From contig CAMLEF010000161.1 of assembly GCA_946478675.1 (NCBI GenBank), positions 1-9,827 on the forward strand: 9,827 bases of DNA, written 5' to 3'. Each line of letters opens with the position of its first letter. Within the stretch, counting starts at the first letter, position 1. This stretch comes from an uncultured Flavobacteriales bacterium. GTDB taxonomy: Bacteria; Bacteroidota; Bacteroidia; Palsa-965. The translations under genes and the position numbers were made by a program. The notes beneath the pieces are model-generated. The model was not told the origin of the DNA, made no database searches, and saw nothing but the letters and a program-made list of their open reading frames with translations. Shown piece after piece: positions 1 through 6,853 of the stretch.

Positions 1-1978
1 TGAAGCCGAGCGCCGGCGACCAGAACAGCTGCGTGCGTGTCGGGTTGGGAAGACTGCCGAGCACCTGGAATTTAAGCGGCTCTGTTTTTCGCAGCAAACC
101 TGTCGTGCTCAGGCGATCGTTCTTGCGGTTCACTTCCGGCATCATCTCCGGGTAATCGATGATGAATTTGTCGTAATCGCCGGCAGGGAAAAGAACTGTG
201 CCCAGCATTTTTCCGGGAGGAACACCATCGTGCCAGACCGTTTGTACGACCTGCCCGTTTTTAATCGCGCTGACGCAGAACGGTCCCGTGATCTCGCCGG
301 TGTTTTTCACGTTCACGACCCACTGTCCCGCGTTGGAGCTGTGGCTGTCGAGCACATCGGCGAACTGGATCTTGTAATCGAGCTTCTTGTTCGTCTTGAT
401 GAGATCTTCGAACAGCCAGTCGAGATTTTTACCGGACACTTCAACGAACACGGCTTTGATGTCTTCCGGCATCGGGTGTTTCCAGTGCCAGCGATCGAAA
501 TACGTCTGGAAGCATTTGTCGTAAAGCGAATCGCCGAGATAAGCGCGGAGGTAGTTGAAGATGACCGCGCTTTTCATGTACACGATCGCGCCGTAGTTGA
601 TGCTGGTGTAATCGCCGGCCCAGAGATCATCGGGCTGGTCGGTTTTCTGCCGCGCGCAGAAAGCGTACAGCTGGTAATACTGCTGCGATAGCTTGTAACG
701 GTCGAGGTCGAGCAATCCGGAAACGGGAATGCCGCCGGCCAGCTTCACATCGGGATATTTCACCATCGTGTAGCGCATCTCGTTGGCCGAGTTGATGCCT
801 TCGTCCATCCACGTGTGGCGGCGTTCGTTGCTGCCGAGCATGCCGTAGAACCAGTTGTGACCGACTTCATGCGTGATCACGATGTCGAGCATGCGCGCCG
901 ATCCTGCCGCGCCGATAACGGTGATGTTCGGGTATTCCATGCCGCCGCCTGCGCTGAGCGCGCCATCCACGGCCGTGCAAACGTCGTACGTGTAATCACC
1001 GTTCCAGAGCGAATAGTAATACAGCGCATCGTTCACGTATTGGATCGCGTCTTTCCAAACGTCGGCGTACTGGTTGGTGTACATCACCCACGTCGTCACT
1101 TTGCGTTTGGTGTGCGGCAATTCCTGCTCGCCTTTCAGCACGTGGTAACGCTTGTCGCAGAACCACGCGAAATCATGCACGTGCTCCTGGTGGTAATGCA
1201 GCGTTTTCAATTCGGAAGACGACTCCGGGAACTTGTCGTCTTTTTTGTCGTAGGAAGAAATCGCTTTTGTTTGTTCTGCGAGATCATCCATGAATTTTTT
1301 CTCTTCCGGGTTATCCTGCAGATCGCCGGTTGCGCCGAGCACGTAGTTTTTCGGAAGCGTGATGAACACGTCGTACGTACCGAACTCGGAATAGAATTCG
1401 CCCTGGTTCAAATAGGGAATCTGGTTCCAGCCGTTGCGGTCGTATACTGCCGGTTTCGGATACCACTGTGTGATCTGGTATTGCTGGCCGATGTGACCGA
1501 GACGCGAAATTTTTCCGCTGGGAATTTTCACGTGGAAAGGCGTGGTGATGGAAATTTGTCCGCCGGGTTGCAGCGGTACGGGCAGCCACAGCTTCGCGAT
1601 ATCGGGATTCTCTGCGTCGTACTCGAGCTTCGCCGACTGGCCGTCGACTTTGAAATCGAGGCTGTCGATGTAGCCGCGGTCTTCGGGTTTCGCGTAATAG
1701 AAAAAAAGATCGCCGTCTTCTTTCAGCTGCTTGCCGAGCGCAGTGTTGTTGTCGCGATAGCCGTTCGGCCAGAGGTGCATGTAGATGAACGGCAGCTGGT
1801 CCGTCGAATTGTTTTTGTAGATCAGCGTTTCGAAACCGTGCAGCTCGTGCTTTTTATCGTCGAGCGAAACCTTGATCGTGTAGCCGACGTCCTGCTGGAA
1901 ATACGGTTTGGATTCGGCGTTTTGCGCAAAGGCCGGAGCAGCGGCGAACAGCGCAGCGAAGAGTAGCGTTTTTCTCAT
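1..1978 (-). CDS. Secreted M1-family zinc metallopeptidase (aminopeptidase-like), 3' end outside window
   Basis: Seen: an open frame from ATG at 1978 to the left edge, 659 codons without a stop. The N-terminus is a signal peptide (MRKTLLFAALF..., likely cleaved after AFA at residue 18), so the protein is exported. The exopeptidase motif is GGGMEYP (344-350), a variant of GAMEN. The zinc site is H370-E-V-G-H374 with E393 after 18 residues, the M1 pattern HExxHx18E. Y467 in VYMKSA fits the catalytic tyrosine. Known: M1 enzymes remove N-terminal residues from peptides. Inferred: large Bacteroidota members of this group carry a C-terminal outer-membrane barrel after a stretch like the one seen at 637-659 (ends QLFWSPALGF), so the missing part may be a barrel. 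It starts 51 nt after the tlpA-like stop and is probably cotranscribed with it. AAGGA lies 5 nt before the ATG. The natural substrate is unknown. Confidence 0.93.
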   Translation of the reverse strand, partial: MRKTLLFAALFAAAPAFAQNAESKPYFQQDVGYTIKVSLDDKKHELHGFETLIYKNNSTDQLPFIYMHLWPNGYRDNNTALGKQLKEDGDLFFYYAKPEDRGYIDSLDFKVDGQSAKLEYDAENPDIAKLWLPVPLQPGGQISITTPFHVKIPSGKISRLGHIGQQYQITQWYPKPAVYDRNGWNQIPYLNQGEFYSEFGTYDVFITLPKNYVLGATGDLQDNPEEKKFMDDLAEQTKAISSYDKKDDKFPESSSELKTLHYHQEHVHDFAWFCDKRYHVLKGEQELPHTKRKVTTWVMYTNQYADVWKDAIQYVNDALYYYSLWNGDYTYDVCTAVDGALSAGGGMEYPNITVIGAAGSARMLDIVITHEVGHNWFYGMLGSNERRHTWMDEGINSANEMRYTMVKYPDVKLAGGIPVSGLLDLDRYKLSQQYYQLYAFCARQKTDQPDDLWAGDYTSINYGAIVYMKSAVIFNYLRAYLGDSLYDKCFQTYFDRWHWKHPMPEDIKAVFVEVSGKNLDWLFEDLIKTNKKLDYKIQFADVLDSHSSNAGQWVVNVKNTGEITGPFCVSAIKNGQVVQTVWHDGVPPGKMLGTVLFPAGDYDKFIIDYPEMMPEVNRKNDRLSTTGLLRKTEPLKFQVLGSLPNPTRTQLFWSPALGF

Positions 1979-1979
1979 G

Positions 1980-1997
1980 GGTGTCCTTGGTGTCTTG
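1980..1997. repeat. Two tandem 9-nt units, GGTGTCCTT and GGTGTCTTG
   Basis: Plus-strand units at 1980-1988 and 1989-1997 differ at two positions. On the minus strand they read CAAGACACC AAGGACACC, directly before the M1 peptidase ATG, and the AAGGA inside them is the only Shine-Dalgarno-like sequence there. The purine-rich 9-nt spacing resembles the units in the inverted repeats at 4804-4865 and 8034-8086, but this copy has no second arm. Membership of the same family is an inference. Confidence 0.4.
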
Positions 1998-2029
1998 CTG
2001 GGACGTAGAAAAAGCGGAATGGTTACAGC

Positions 2030-3220
2030 TTATTTGGATTCGGAAAATATCTCGTCGAGCTTCGAAGAAAGCGCTTCGCCACGGAGATCGCGGTCGATGA
2101 TCCTTCCTTCGCGGTCGAGCAGCACGGTTTTCGGAATGCTCTTGATGCGGTACAGCGGCACCACCATCGATTTCCATTGCATGAGATCGCTCACGTGGTA
2201 CGGCCAGATCAATCCTTTTTGTTTGATGGCGCCCACCCAGGCATTCTTATCCGAATCGAGCGAAACGCTGAACACTTCGAAACCTTTGTCGTGATACTTT
2301 TTGTAGTTCGCGACGACCGTCGGCAGCTCGGCCATGCACGGTCCGCACCACGACGCCCAGAAGTCGATGAGCACGACTTTTCCGCGGAGCGAAGAAAGCT
2401 TCAGCGGTTTTCCGTCAGGATCATTCATCGCGATCTCCGGCGGCGTTTGTCCTTTGCTGAACGGGCGCTCGCGCTCGATGAAGTCGCGGAGCATTTTTAC
2501 GTTCGGTGCGTCTTTGTATTTCACCTCGAGCGCAGTGGCCGTCTTCTCGTAATATGCGAGATTGTCGAACGGCTCGAGCAGGCGCAGCGCAGGAATGTTC
2601 GCGAAAGAGCCGGGCTTCTCATCGATGAAATGACGCACCCATTCCGAGCCGCTGGAGTCGATGCCCAGCAGCTGGTTCTGCGTTTTCGTGTAGAGATCGC
2701 TGAATACTTTGTCGAGCGAATCCACTTTCGTCGTGTCCTTGAGCATGTTCACGATAACCTGGAAGGTGCGCGTGAGCGAATCGAGGCGGCCCATCAGCGG
2801 CTGGCGCTTTTTGTCGAGATCACCGACGTAATCGTTGAAGCGGCTGTAGCGGTCGCAATCTTCGGAGCCTGACGTTTTCCAGGTGTAACCGAGATTTTTC
2901 GCGTTGCCGGTGATGTTGATCGTGTCGCCGGCTTCTGCGATGATGGTGGCAAACTGCTGCCCGCTGCGGCCGACGGTGATGTTGAAGAAGCCTTTCGTTT
3001 TGATCGTGGGGTGGAATTCAAATTCGCCGTCGCTGCCGACGACTACCGAGTCGAGTACTTCGAACGTGCTGCGGGAAACGTCGGTGAGGAACAGCGTGTC
3101 GTTGTTGCACTCGCTGAATTTTCCTTTGATCAGCGCGTTGCCGCCGCCTTTTTTGTCGTCATCGCCACAGGAGACGATAAAGAAGGGCAGGAGCAGCAGG
3201 AGGAGAGCGGATTTTTTCAT
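2030..3220 (-). CDS. TlpA/ResA-like thiol-disulfide oxidoreductase lipoprotein (DUF4369 + thioredoxin-like)
   Basis: A 396-residue envelope redox protein. Residues 1-18 are a lipoprotein signal (MKKSALLLLLLPFF, lipobox IVSC, lipidated Cys18). About 28-120 looks like the DUF4369 beta domain often joined to TlpA domains in Bacteroidota, followed by a helical linker with charged segments. The thioredoxin-like domain starts near 265 (LRGKVVLIDFWASW) with active site W291-C-G-P-C295 and the cis-proline at P363 (SIPKT). Known: such proteins reduce or exchange disulfides outside the cytoplasm. The partner is unknown. After Cys18 comes GDDD, an acidic tract that may mark surface export in this phylum (inference). 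The start ATG overlaps the gatB stop by one base (TGATG), so translation is probably coupled to gatB. No separate promoter was seen. The M1 peptidase follows 51 nt later. Confidence 0.94.
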   Translation of the reverse strand: MKKSALLLLLLPFFIVSCGDDDKKGGGNALIKGKFSECNNDTLFLTDVSRSTFEVLDSVVVGSDGEFEFHPTIKTKGFFNITVGRSGQQFATIIAEAGDTINITGNAKNLGYTWKTSGSEDCDRYSRFNDYVGDLDKKRQPLMGRLDSLTRTFQVIVNMLKDTTKVDSLDKVFSDLYTKTQNQLLGIDSSGSEWVRHFIDEKPGSFANIPALRLLEPFDNLAYYEKTATALEVKYKDAPNVKMLRDFIERERPFSKGQTPPEIAMNDPDGKPLKLSSLRGKVVLIDFWASWCGPCMAELPTVVANYKKYHDKGFEVFSVSLDSDKNAWVGAIKQKGLIWPYHVSDLMQWKSMVVPLYRIKSIPKTVLLDREGRIIDRDLRGEALSSKLDEIFSESK

Positions 3221-4683
3221 CAGGCTTGTTCGTCGAGGATTTTTTTGAGCAGCACGTTCGCGACTTTCGGATCGGCTTTTCCTTTGGAGAGTTTCATGAC
3301 CTCGCCCATGAACATGCCGAGCAGGCCGGTTTTACCGCTTTTGTATTCGGTGACTTTCGCAGGATATTTTGCGACGGCTTCTTTGATGAGACTGAGCAGC
3401 GCATCCGAATCGCTTTCCTGCACCAGGTTGTTTTCTTCCGCGATCTGCTGCGGCGTTTTCGAAGCGTCTTTCGCCATCACCGGGAAAATTTTCTGGCTGG
3501 CGACGCCGAAGTTCACTTTGCCGGAATCGATCAGCGCGATGAGCTGGCCGAGGCGTTCGGGAGAAACGGGGAACTGCGAAACGTGCAGCGCATTTTCATT
3601 GAGGAACGATTTCACCGGGCCCATCACCCAGTTGGCGGCAGCTTTTGCATTCGGCGTATGCTTCAGCACATCTTCGAAGAACAGCGCGATCTCTTTCGCA
3701 TCGGTGAGCACGCCCGCGTCGTAAGCGGAAAGGCCCATCTGCTGCGTGTATTTCGTGACGAGCTCTGCGGGCAGCGGCGGAAGCTCCGCTTTCACTTTCG
3801 CGATGTCGTTCTGCGTAACGATCACCGGTTGCAGATCCGGCTCGGGGAAATAGCGATAGTCGTTCGCCTGCTCTTTGCTGCGGAGCGAGAACGTGGTGCC
3901 CGTCGTGGCATCGAAGCTGCGTGTTTCCGGATCGATCGTTCCGCCCGCTTCGATGAGGTCGATGTGGCGTTTGATCTCGTGCTCGATGGCGCGGCGCACA
4001 TTGCTGATCGAGTTCATGTTCTTCACCTCGACGCGGCGGCCGAATTTGTCGGCTCCTTTCAGCATCACGGAAATGTTCGCATCGCAACGGAGCGAGCCTT
4101 CTTCCATGTTGCCGTCGCAGACGTCGAGGTAACGCACGAGACGGCGTACTTCCGTGAGGTATTTGTACGCTTCTTCGGCCGAACGCAGATCCGGTTCGCT
4201 GACGATCTCCAGCAGCGGAACGCCGGCGCGGTTAAGGTCGACGAGCGTATCGGTCGGATCGACGTCGTGCATGCTTTTGCCGGCGTCTTCTTCCATGTGA
4301 ATGCGCTGCACGCGGATCTTCTGCTCGTTGCCGTCGTTATCCTTGATGAGGATGTAGCCGTTGGTGCAGATCGGCGTTTTATCCTGCGTGATCTGGTAGC
4401 CTTTCGGAAGATCGGCGTAGAAATAATTCTTGCGCGCGTACTCGTTGCGTTCGCGGATCGTGCAGTGCGTGGCGAGCCCGAGACGGATCGCGAATTCGAT
4501 CACGCGTTTGTTGCTCATCGGCAGCGTACCGGGCAATCCGAGCGTAACGGGGCTGACGAGCGTGTTGGGCATGGCGCCGTATTCGGCAGCGTCGGAAGCA
4601 TACGCCTTGCTTTTCGTGAGCAGCTGCGCATGCACTTCAAGGCCAATCACGGCCTGGTACTTATCGTAAATGGATTCGGTCAT
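3220..4683 (-). CDS. gatB: Aspartyl/glutamyl-tRNA(Asn/Gln) amidotransferase subunit B
   Basis: A 487-residue subunit of the GatCAB complex, which amidates Glu-tRNA(Gln) or Asp-tRNA(Asn) in the cytoplasm. GatB binds the tRNA and activates the acyl group, using ammonia made by GatA. Seen: the N-terminal YQAVIGLEVHAQL, ARKNYFYADLPKGYQ at about 83-97, the family signature VDLNRAGVPLLEIV at 148-161, and NMEEGSLRCDAN at 192-203. The C-terminal part ends in a YqeY-like helical domain (LLGMFMGEVMKLSKGKADP...). Length is normal for the family. I chose ATG 4683 (MTESIYDKYQAV): the frame stays open to 4863, but that extension runs through a hairpin repeat and is not GatB-like. gatA and gatC are not in the window, as is usual where the genes are scattered. 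The stop overlaps the next gene by one base. Confidence 0.98.
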   Translation of the reverse strand: MTESIYDKYQAVIGLEVHAQLLTKSKAYASDAAEYGAMPNTLVSPVTLGLPGTLPMSNKRVIEFAIRLGLATHCTIRERNEYARKNYFYADLPKGYQITQDKTPICTNGYILIKDNDGNEQKIRVQRIHMEEDAGKSMHDVDPTDTLVDLNRAGVPLLEIVSEPDLRSAEEAYKYLTEVRRLVRYLDVCDGNMEEGSLRCDANISVMLKGADKFGRRVEVKNMNSISNVRRAIEHEIKRHIDLIEAGGTIDPETRSFDATTGTTFSLRSKEQANDYRYFPEPDLQPVIVTQNDIAKVKAELPPLPAELVTKYTQQMGLSAYDAGVLTDAKEIALFFEDVLKHTPNAKAAANWVMGPVKSFLNENALHVSQFPVSPERLGQLIALIDSGKVNFGVASQKIFPVMAKDASKTPQQIAEENNLVQESDSDALLSLIKEAVAKYPAKVTEYKSGKTGLLGMFMGEVMKLSKGKADPKVANVLLKKILDEQA

Positions 4684-4713
4684 TCTGGTGAAATGTAATT
4701 GTCGAAAGACAGG

Positions 4714-4721
4714 CGAAATTA
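4714..4721 (-). promoter_or_regulatory. Candidate -7 box upstream of gatB
   Basis: On the minus strand the site reads TAATTTCG, one base off the Bacteroidota -7 consensus TAnnTTTG, and lies 30 nt before the gatB ATG. No TTG sits at the expected distance upstream. A nearly identical stretch, TTTTAC then TAATTTCG, precedes the acylphosphatase region at 5306-5313, which is the main reason for listing it. Confidence 0.3.
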
Positions 4722-4803
4722 CGTAAAAAAGGGGCGGGTTGCGGGGTGCGTGTTGCGCTGGAAATAAGAGTGGGGAATGGGGGCGAGAAAAAATGTTAAA
4801 CAC

Positions 4804-4865
4804 GTTTGCCGCAGAGGCGCAGAGGACGCAGAGTTCTCCGCGTCCTCTGCGTCTCTGCGGCAAAC
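4804..4865. repeat. Long intergenic inverted repeat built from CGCAGAGG-type units
   Basis: Arms 4804-4833 and 4836-4865 pair over 30 positions, with one G.T pair (4817/4852), one mismatch (4830/4839) and a 2-nt centre. The left arm holds three tandem units (CGCAGAGG, CGCAGAGGA, CGCAGAG). It begins 1 nt after the acylphosphatase stop and lies in the 183-bp gap before gatB. On the minus strand a run of six T lies about 10 nt beyond the stem base (4788-4793), so it could end or attenuate the acylphosphatase transcript, but the spacing is poor for a standard terminator. The rest of this gap holds a G-rich stretch (about 4729-4785) and the gatB leader. Confidence 0.85.
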
Positions 4866-4866
4866 A

Positions 4867-5136
4867 TTAACGGTGAATCGAAAAAGAAGTTTCTGTTCCT
4901 ATGGAGAGATCTTTCACTACCACATCCTTCACCACCGCACGATCCGGCCCGCGTTTGCACCATTCCACCAGTTCATCGAGCTGCTCCTGCGTGCCCTGCG
5001 CTTCGATGTAAACGCTGCCGTCGTCTTCGTTGCGCACGAAACCACGAAGGCCGATGCGGCGCGCGGTTTTCTCCGTATGGGCGCGGTAGAAAACACCCTG
5101 CACTTTTCCAGTCACGTGTATGGCGATGCGCTTCAT
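4867..5136 (-). CDS. acyP: Acylphosphatase
   Basis: An 89-residue cytoplasmic enzyme that hydrolyses carboxyl-phosphate bonds in acyl phosphates. Seen: VTGKVQGVFYR with the phosphate-binding loop and catalytic R18, then GFVRNEDDGSV with catalytic N36. The 18-residue spacing equals that of the vertebrate enzymes (R23, N41). It also has VYIEAQG, CKRGPDRAVV and a C-terminal FSIHR, all as in the family. Normal length. I chose ATG 5136 because family members begin about 7-11 residues before the VxGxVQGV loop. It also gives an ATGA overlap with the upstream 51-codon ORF. A start at 5154 would add six residues (MAEHQR) and cannot be excluded. Neither start has a clear ribosome binding site at normal spacing. 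The hairpin repeat at 4804-4865 follows 1 nt after the stop. Confidence 0.93.
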   Translation of the reverse strand: MKRIAIHVTGKVQGVFYRAHTEKTARRIGLRGFVRNEDDGSVYIEAQGTQEQLDELVEWCKRGPDRAVVKDVVVKDLSIGTETSFSIHR

Positions 5137-5288
5137 CCTTTGATGTTCAGCCATTTTCGTGCCATGTGAATGAAGAAAAGCGAATTCGGGATCGATGACG
5201 TGGCGACACGCACGCCGTCTTTATTGCCAAACAATGTCCAGAACAAATCTTCATCCTCGTTCATCGGGTTGCCGAAAAGTGTTTTCAT
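5133..5288 (-). CDS. Possible 51-residue protein of unknown function overlapping acylphosphatase
   Basis: ATG 5288 to TGA 5133. The product begins MKTLFGNPMNEDEDLFW and ends FFIHMARKWLNIKG: an acidic N-terminal third, then a hydrophobic and basic end. I recognise no family. In its favour: the TGA overlaps ATG 5136 of acylphosphatase as ATGA, typical of coupled genes. It would also fill a gap otherwise left before acyP, and a promoter-like sequence lies 17 nt upstream. Against it: it is short, has no Shine-Dalgarno sequence, and could be a decayed gene fragment or a leader that only couples translation. The frame is closed by a TAA 17 codons before the ATG, so it is not the tail of a longer intact gene. 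Confidence 0.4.
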   Translation of the reverse strand: MKTLFGNPMNEDEDLFWTLFGNKDGVRVATSSIPNSLFFIHMARKWLNIKG

Positions 5289-5305
5289 GAGATTAGCCTG
5301 AAACC

Positions 5306-5334
5306 CGAAATTAGTAAAACACGATTACGGGCAA
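5306..5334 (-). promoter_or_regulatory. Candidate promoter for the 51-codon ORF and acylphosphatase
   Basis: The minus strand reads TTG (5334-5332), 18 nt, then TAATTTCG (5313-5306). The Bacteroidota pattern is TTG, 19-21 nt, TAnnTTTG, so both the spacing and one box base are slightly off. It lies 17 nt before ATG 5288. The box and the bases before it (TTTTAC) match those in front of gatB. Confidence 0.35.
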
Positions 5335-5343
5335 CCATGAGCT

Positions 5344-5733
5344 TTAGAGGCTGATCCGCAAAAGTTTTTTCCCTGTCAACGAATAGCTGTAACAAATGAT
5401 TTCTCCTGCTCCTACGAACGCTTCACGAAGCGAGAGAATTTCTGTATTGGCATTGCATTGAGGTGAAAGGCTTTGCCTTTGCTGTTCGCCAGTTGTAGAA
5501 ATGCTCACTACGGCAGGACAACACTCGCCTGAATCTTTCTCAAAGATCCATGTTCCATTTTTTAAATCAGACTCAGTTTTTCCGAAGTTCTTTGGGTTGT
5601 CATTAAAGAAAATGCGAAGTGTTGCATGATCTTCTGTTGCCTGCACATCGTCAGTCCCAGGTAAAAGATTATCACCCAAGGATGCAGCTCTGAATAGCCA
5701 TTGGTTCCAAAGTGGCGTTCCCAATGAATCCAT
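5344..5733 (-). CDS. Small protein of unknown function, perhaps a lipoprotein with a damaged 5' end
   Basis: From ATG 5733 the product has 129 residues and begins MDSLGTPLWNQWLFRAAS. I recognise no family. It has two adjacent cysteines in GECCP and two more near the end (PQCN, ICYSY), and KNGTWIFEKD in the middle resembles the strand motif of small lipocalin-like lipoproteins, though too weakly for a call. The frame stays open upstream of this ATG and encodes TSSFLLISC immediately before it, which looks like the end of a lipoprotein signal with a lipobox. No ATG, GTG or TTG precedes it in that frame (TAA at about 5840). So either the gene starts at ATG 5733 and is not exported, or it has lost its start by deletion or frameshift. 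Codon use is less GC-rich than in the flanking genes. Confidence 0.5.
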   Translation of the reverse strand: MDSLGTPLWNQWLFRAASLGDNLLPGTDDVQATEDHATLRIFFNDNPKNFGKTESDLKNGTWIFEKDSGECCPAVVSISTTGEQQRQSLSPQCNANTEILSLREAFVGAGEIICYSYSLTGKKLLRISL

Positions 5734-5775
5734 ACAAGATATCAGCAGGAAAGAAGAGGTAGAGTATGTGGTCGG

Positions 5776-5800
5776 ATTACTGGAATGCGAATCCAGTAAT
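5776..5800. repeat. Perfect 9-bp inverted repeat with 7-nt loop between two genes
   Basis: Arms ATTACTGGA (5776-5784) and TCCAGTAAT (5792-5800) flank ATGCGAA. The octamer ATGCGAAT also occurs twice directly, at 5785-5792 and 5799-5806. It lies 18 nt after the stop of the 344-residue protein gene and just before the ORF with the damaged 5' end. No T-run follows on the minus strand, so it is not a typical terminator. It may be an operator, a 3'-end stem or a recombination scar. Confidence 0.5.
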
Positions 5801-5818
5801 GCGAATGGCTTTTCCAGG

Positions 5819-6853
5819 TTATTCTGTTGGCGGGTGCTGAGGTGTTACCGGATAGTAAAGGTTTTTAAGGTCGCGTTTGTCTGAAAACGTAGCAGTGTCC
5901 TGATCCGGTAAACTGCGTTTGGAAAAAGCAAGGTCGTATTGATTAAAACTACAGATCGCCAAATGATGTTCAAACGCCAATGCGAAAAAATACCCGGGCA
6001 TGCGGTTGTTGAAATCATTGTAATATCCGGCAATATAAGGTCGTCCATCAGGCAAAAATTGCAGCGAATAATAAGTGAGGTATCCAAGAGGTGTAAAAAG
6101 AAAATAGTCATTCTCTGATCCGTTTGCATAAAACCAATGAATGCAGCCTATACGGTTAGTCATTTTTGCAGTCTTATATTCTTTCGGCGGCAATGCATAG
6201 GAGAATACAGCTACATCTCCATTGTTATTGATTGCATATTGCATGAAATAGAAGAATGATTTATTGGCACTGATGGATTTATCCCAAACTGCATCAAGAT
6301 CACTTTCATATACATGGAGATCGAAATATTCATATTCAAGATCAGTCACATGATTAACGATCATTAGCTTGCTGTGATCAGCAGAAGTACTTGTTACCCC
6401 CGGAGGTAGTTCCACAAATCCATCGATGAGTGCCAAGTCTTTCAGTGAGTATCGAACTGCATACCTGACATTTTTTAGCTTCGGCAGTTCTTTGTAATCT
6501 TCATTAGAAAACGTTTTGGTAATGTGTATGGTATAAATGACAACAATATATTCTCCCAGTTGAAACTTGTCCGTGACTGCGGCAGGTACATTTATTTGCT
6601 GATCTCCATTAGGGAATAGCCGTTCGACCTCCACTTCCTTGCGTATAATTTCCTTTAAATTATCATCATAACACACCAGGAACTGATGACGATTGATCTC
6701 TTCATGCACAAAAATCCGCTGGGAGACAGCTGCAATGACCTTTACCTTTGTAAGCGAATCTGATAACGAGGCTTGCGTAATAACAAAGGGCTGAGCCAGC
6801 ATTTTGAATGCTGCAAAATGACAGATCAGAAATATACAGATCACTTTACGCAT
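5819..6853 (-). CDS. Secreted protein of unknown function
   Basis: A 344-residue product with signal peptide MRKVICIFLICHFAAF...LAQ, so probably exported to the periplasm or beyond. I chose ATG 6853 because it begins directly with the signal peptide and leaves 31 nt after the upstream stop. A start at 6910 would overlap that gene by 26 nt and put 19 unrelated residues in front. No family is recognised. The mature part is rich in aromatic residues and beta-type stretches with loosely recurring segments (GYLTYYSLQFLPDGRPYIAG, NNNGDVAVFSYALPP), which would fit a beta-propeller-like fold. This is a guess. A hand count for 6241-6300 gives 21 of 60 GC, far below the neighbours, so the gene differs in base composition and may have been acquired separately. 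Confidence 0.8.
   Translation of the reverse strand: MRKVICIFLICHFAAFKMLAQPFVITQASLSDSLTKVKVIAAVSQRIFVHEEINRHQFLVCYDDNLKEIIRKEVEVERLFPNGDQQINVPAAVTDKFQLGEYIVVIYTIHITKTFSNEDYKELPKLKNVRYAVRYSLKDLALIDGFVELPPGVTSTSADHSKLMIVNHVTDLEYEYFDLHVYESDLDAVWDKSISANKSFFYFMQYAINNNGDVAVFSYALPPKEYKTAKMTNRIGCIHWFYANGSENDYFLFTPLGYLTYYSLQFLPDGRPYIAGYYNDFNNRMPGYFFALAFEHHLAICSFNQYDLAFSKRSLPDQDTATFSDKRDLKNLYYPVTPQHPPTE

Noticed and set aside
815..1966. 383-codon open frame on the plus strand
   Set aside because: Antisense shadow of the M1 peptidase, whose zinc motif and signal peptide are clear on the minus strand.
3226..4698. 490-codon open frame on the plus strand
   Set aside because: It is antisense to gatB over its whole length. 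The protein is low-complexity, rich in R, F, V and H, as expected from the complement of a GC-rich gene, while the minus strand encodes an unmistakable GatB.
4684..4863. N-terminal extension of GatB to an ATG at 4863
   Set aside because: The added 60 residues translate the inverted repeat and a G-rich spacer. GatB proteins begin near MTESIYDKYQAVIG.
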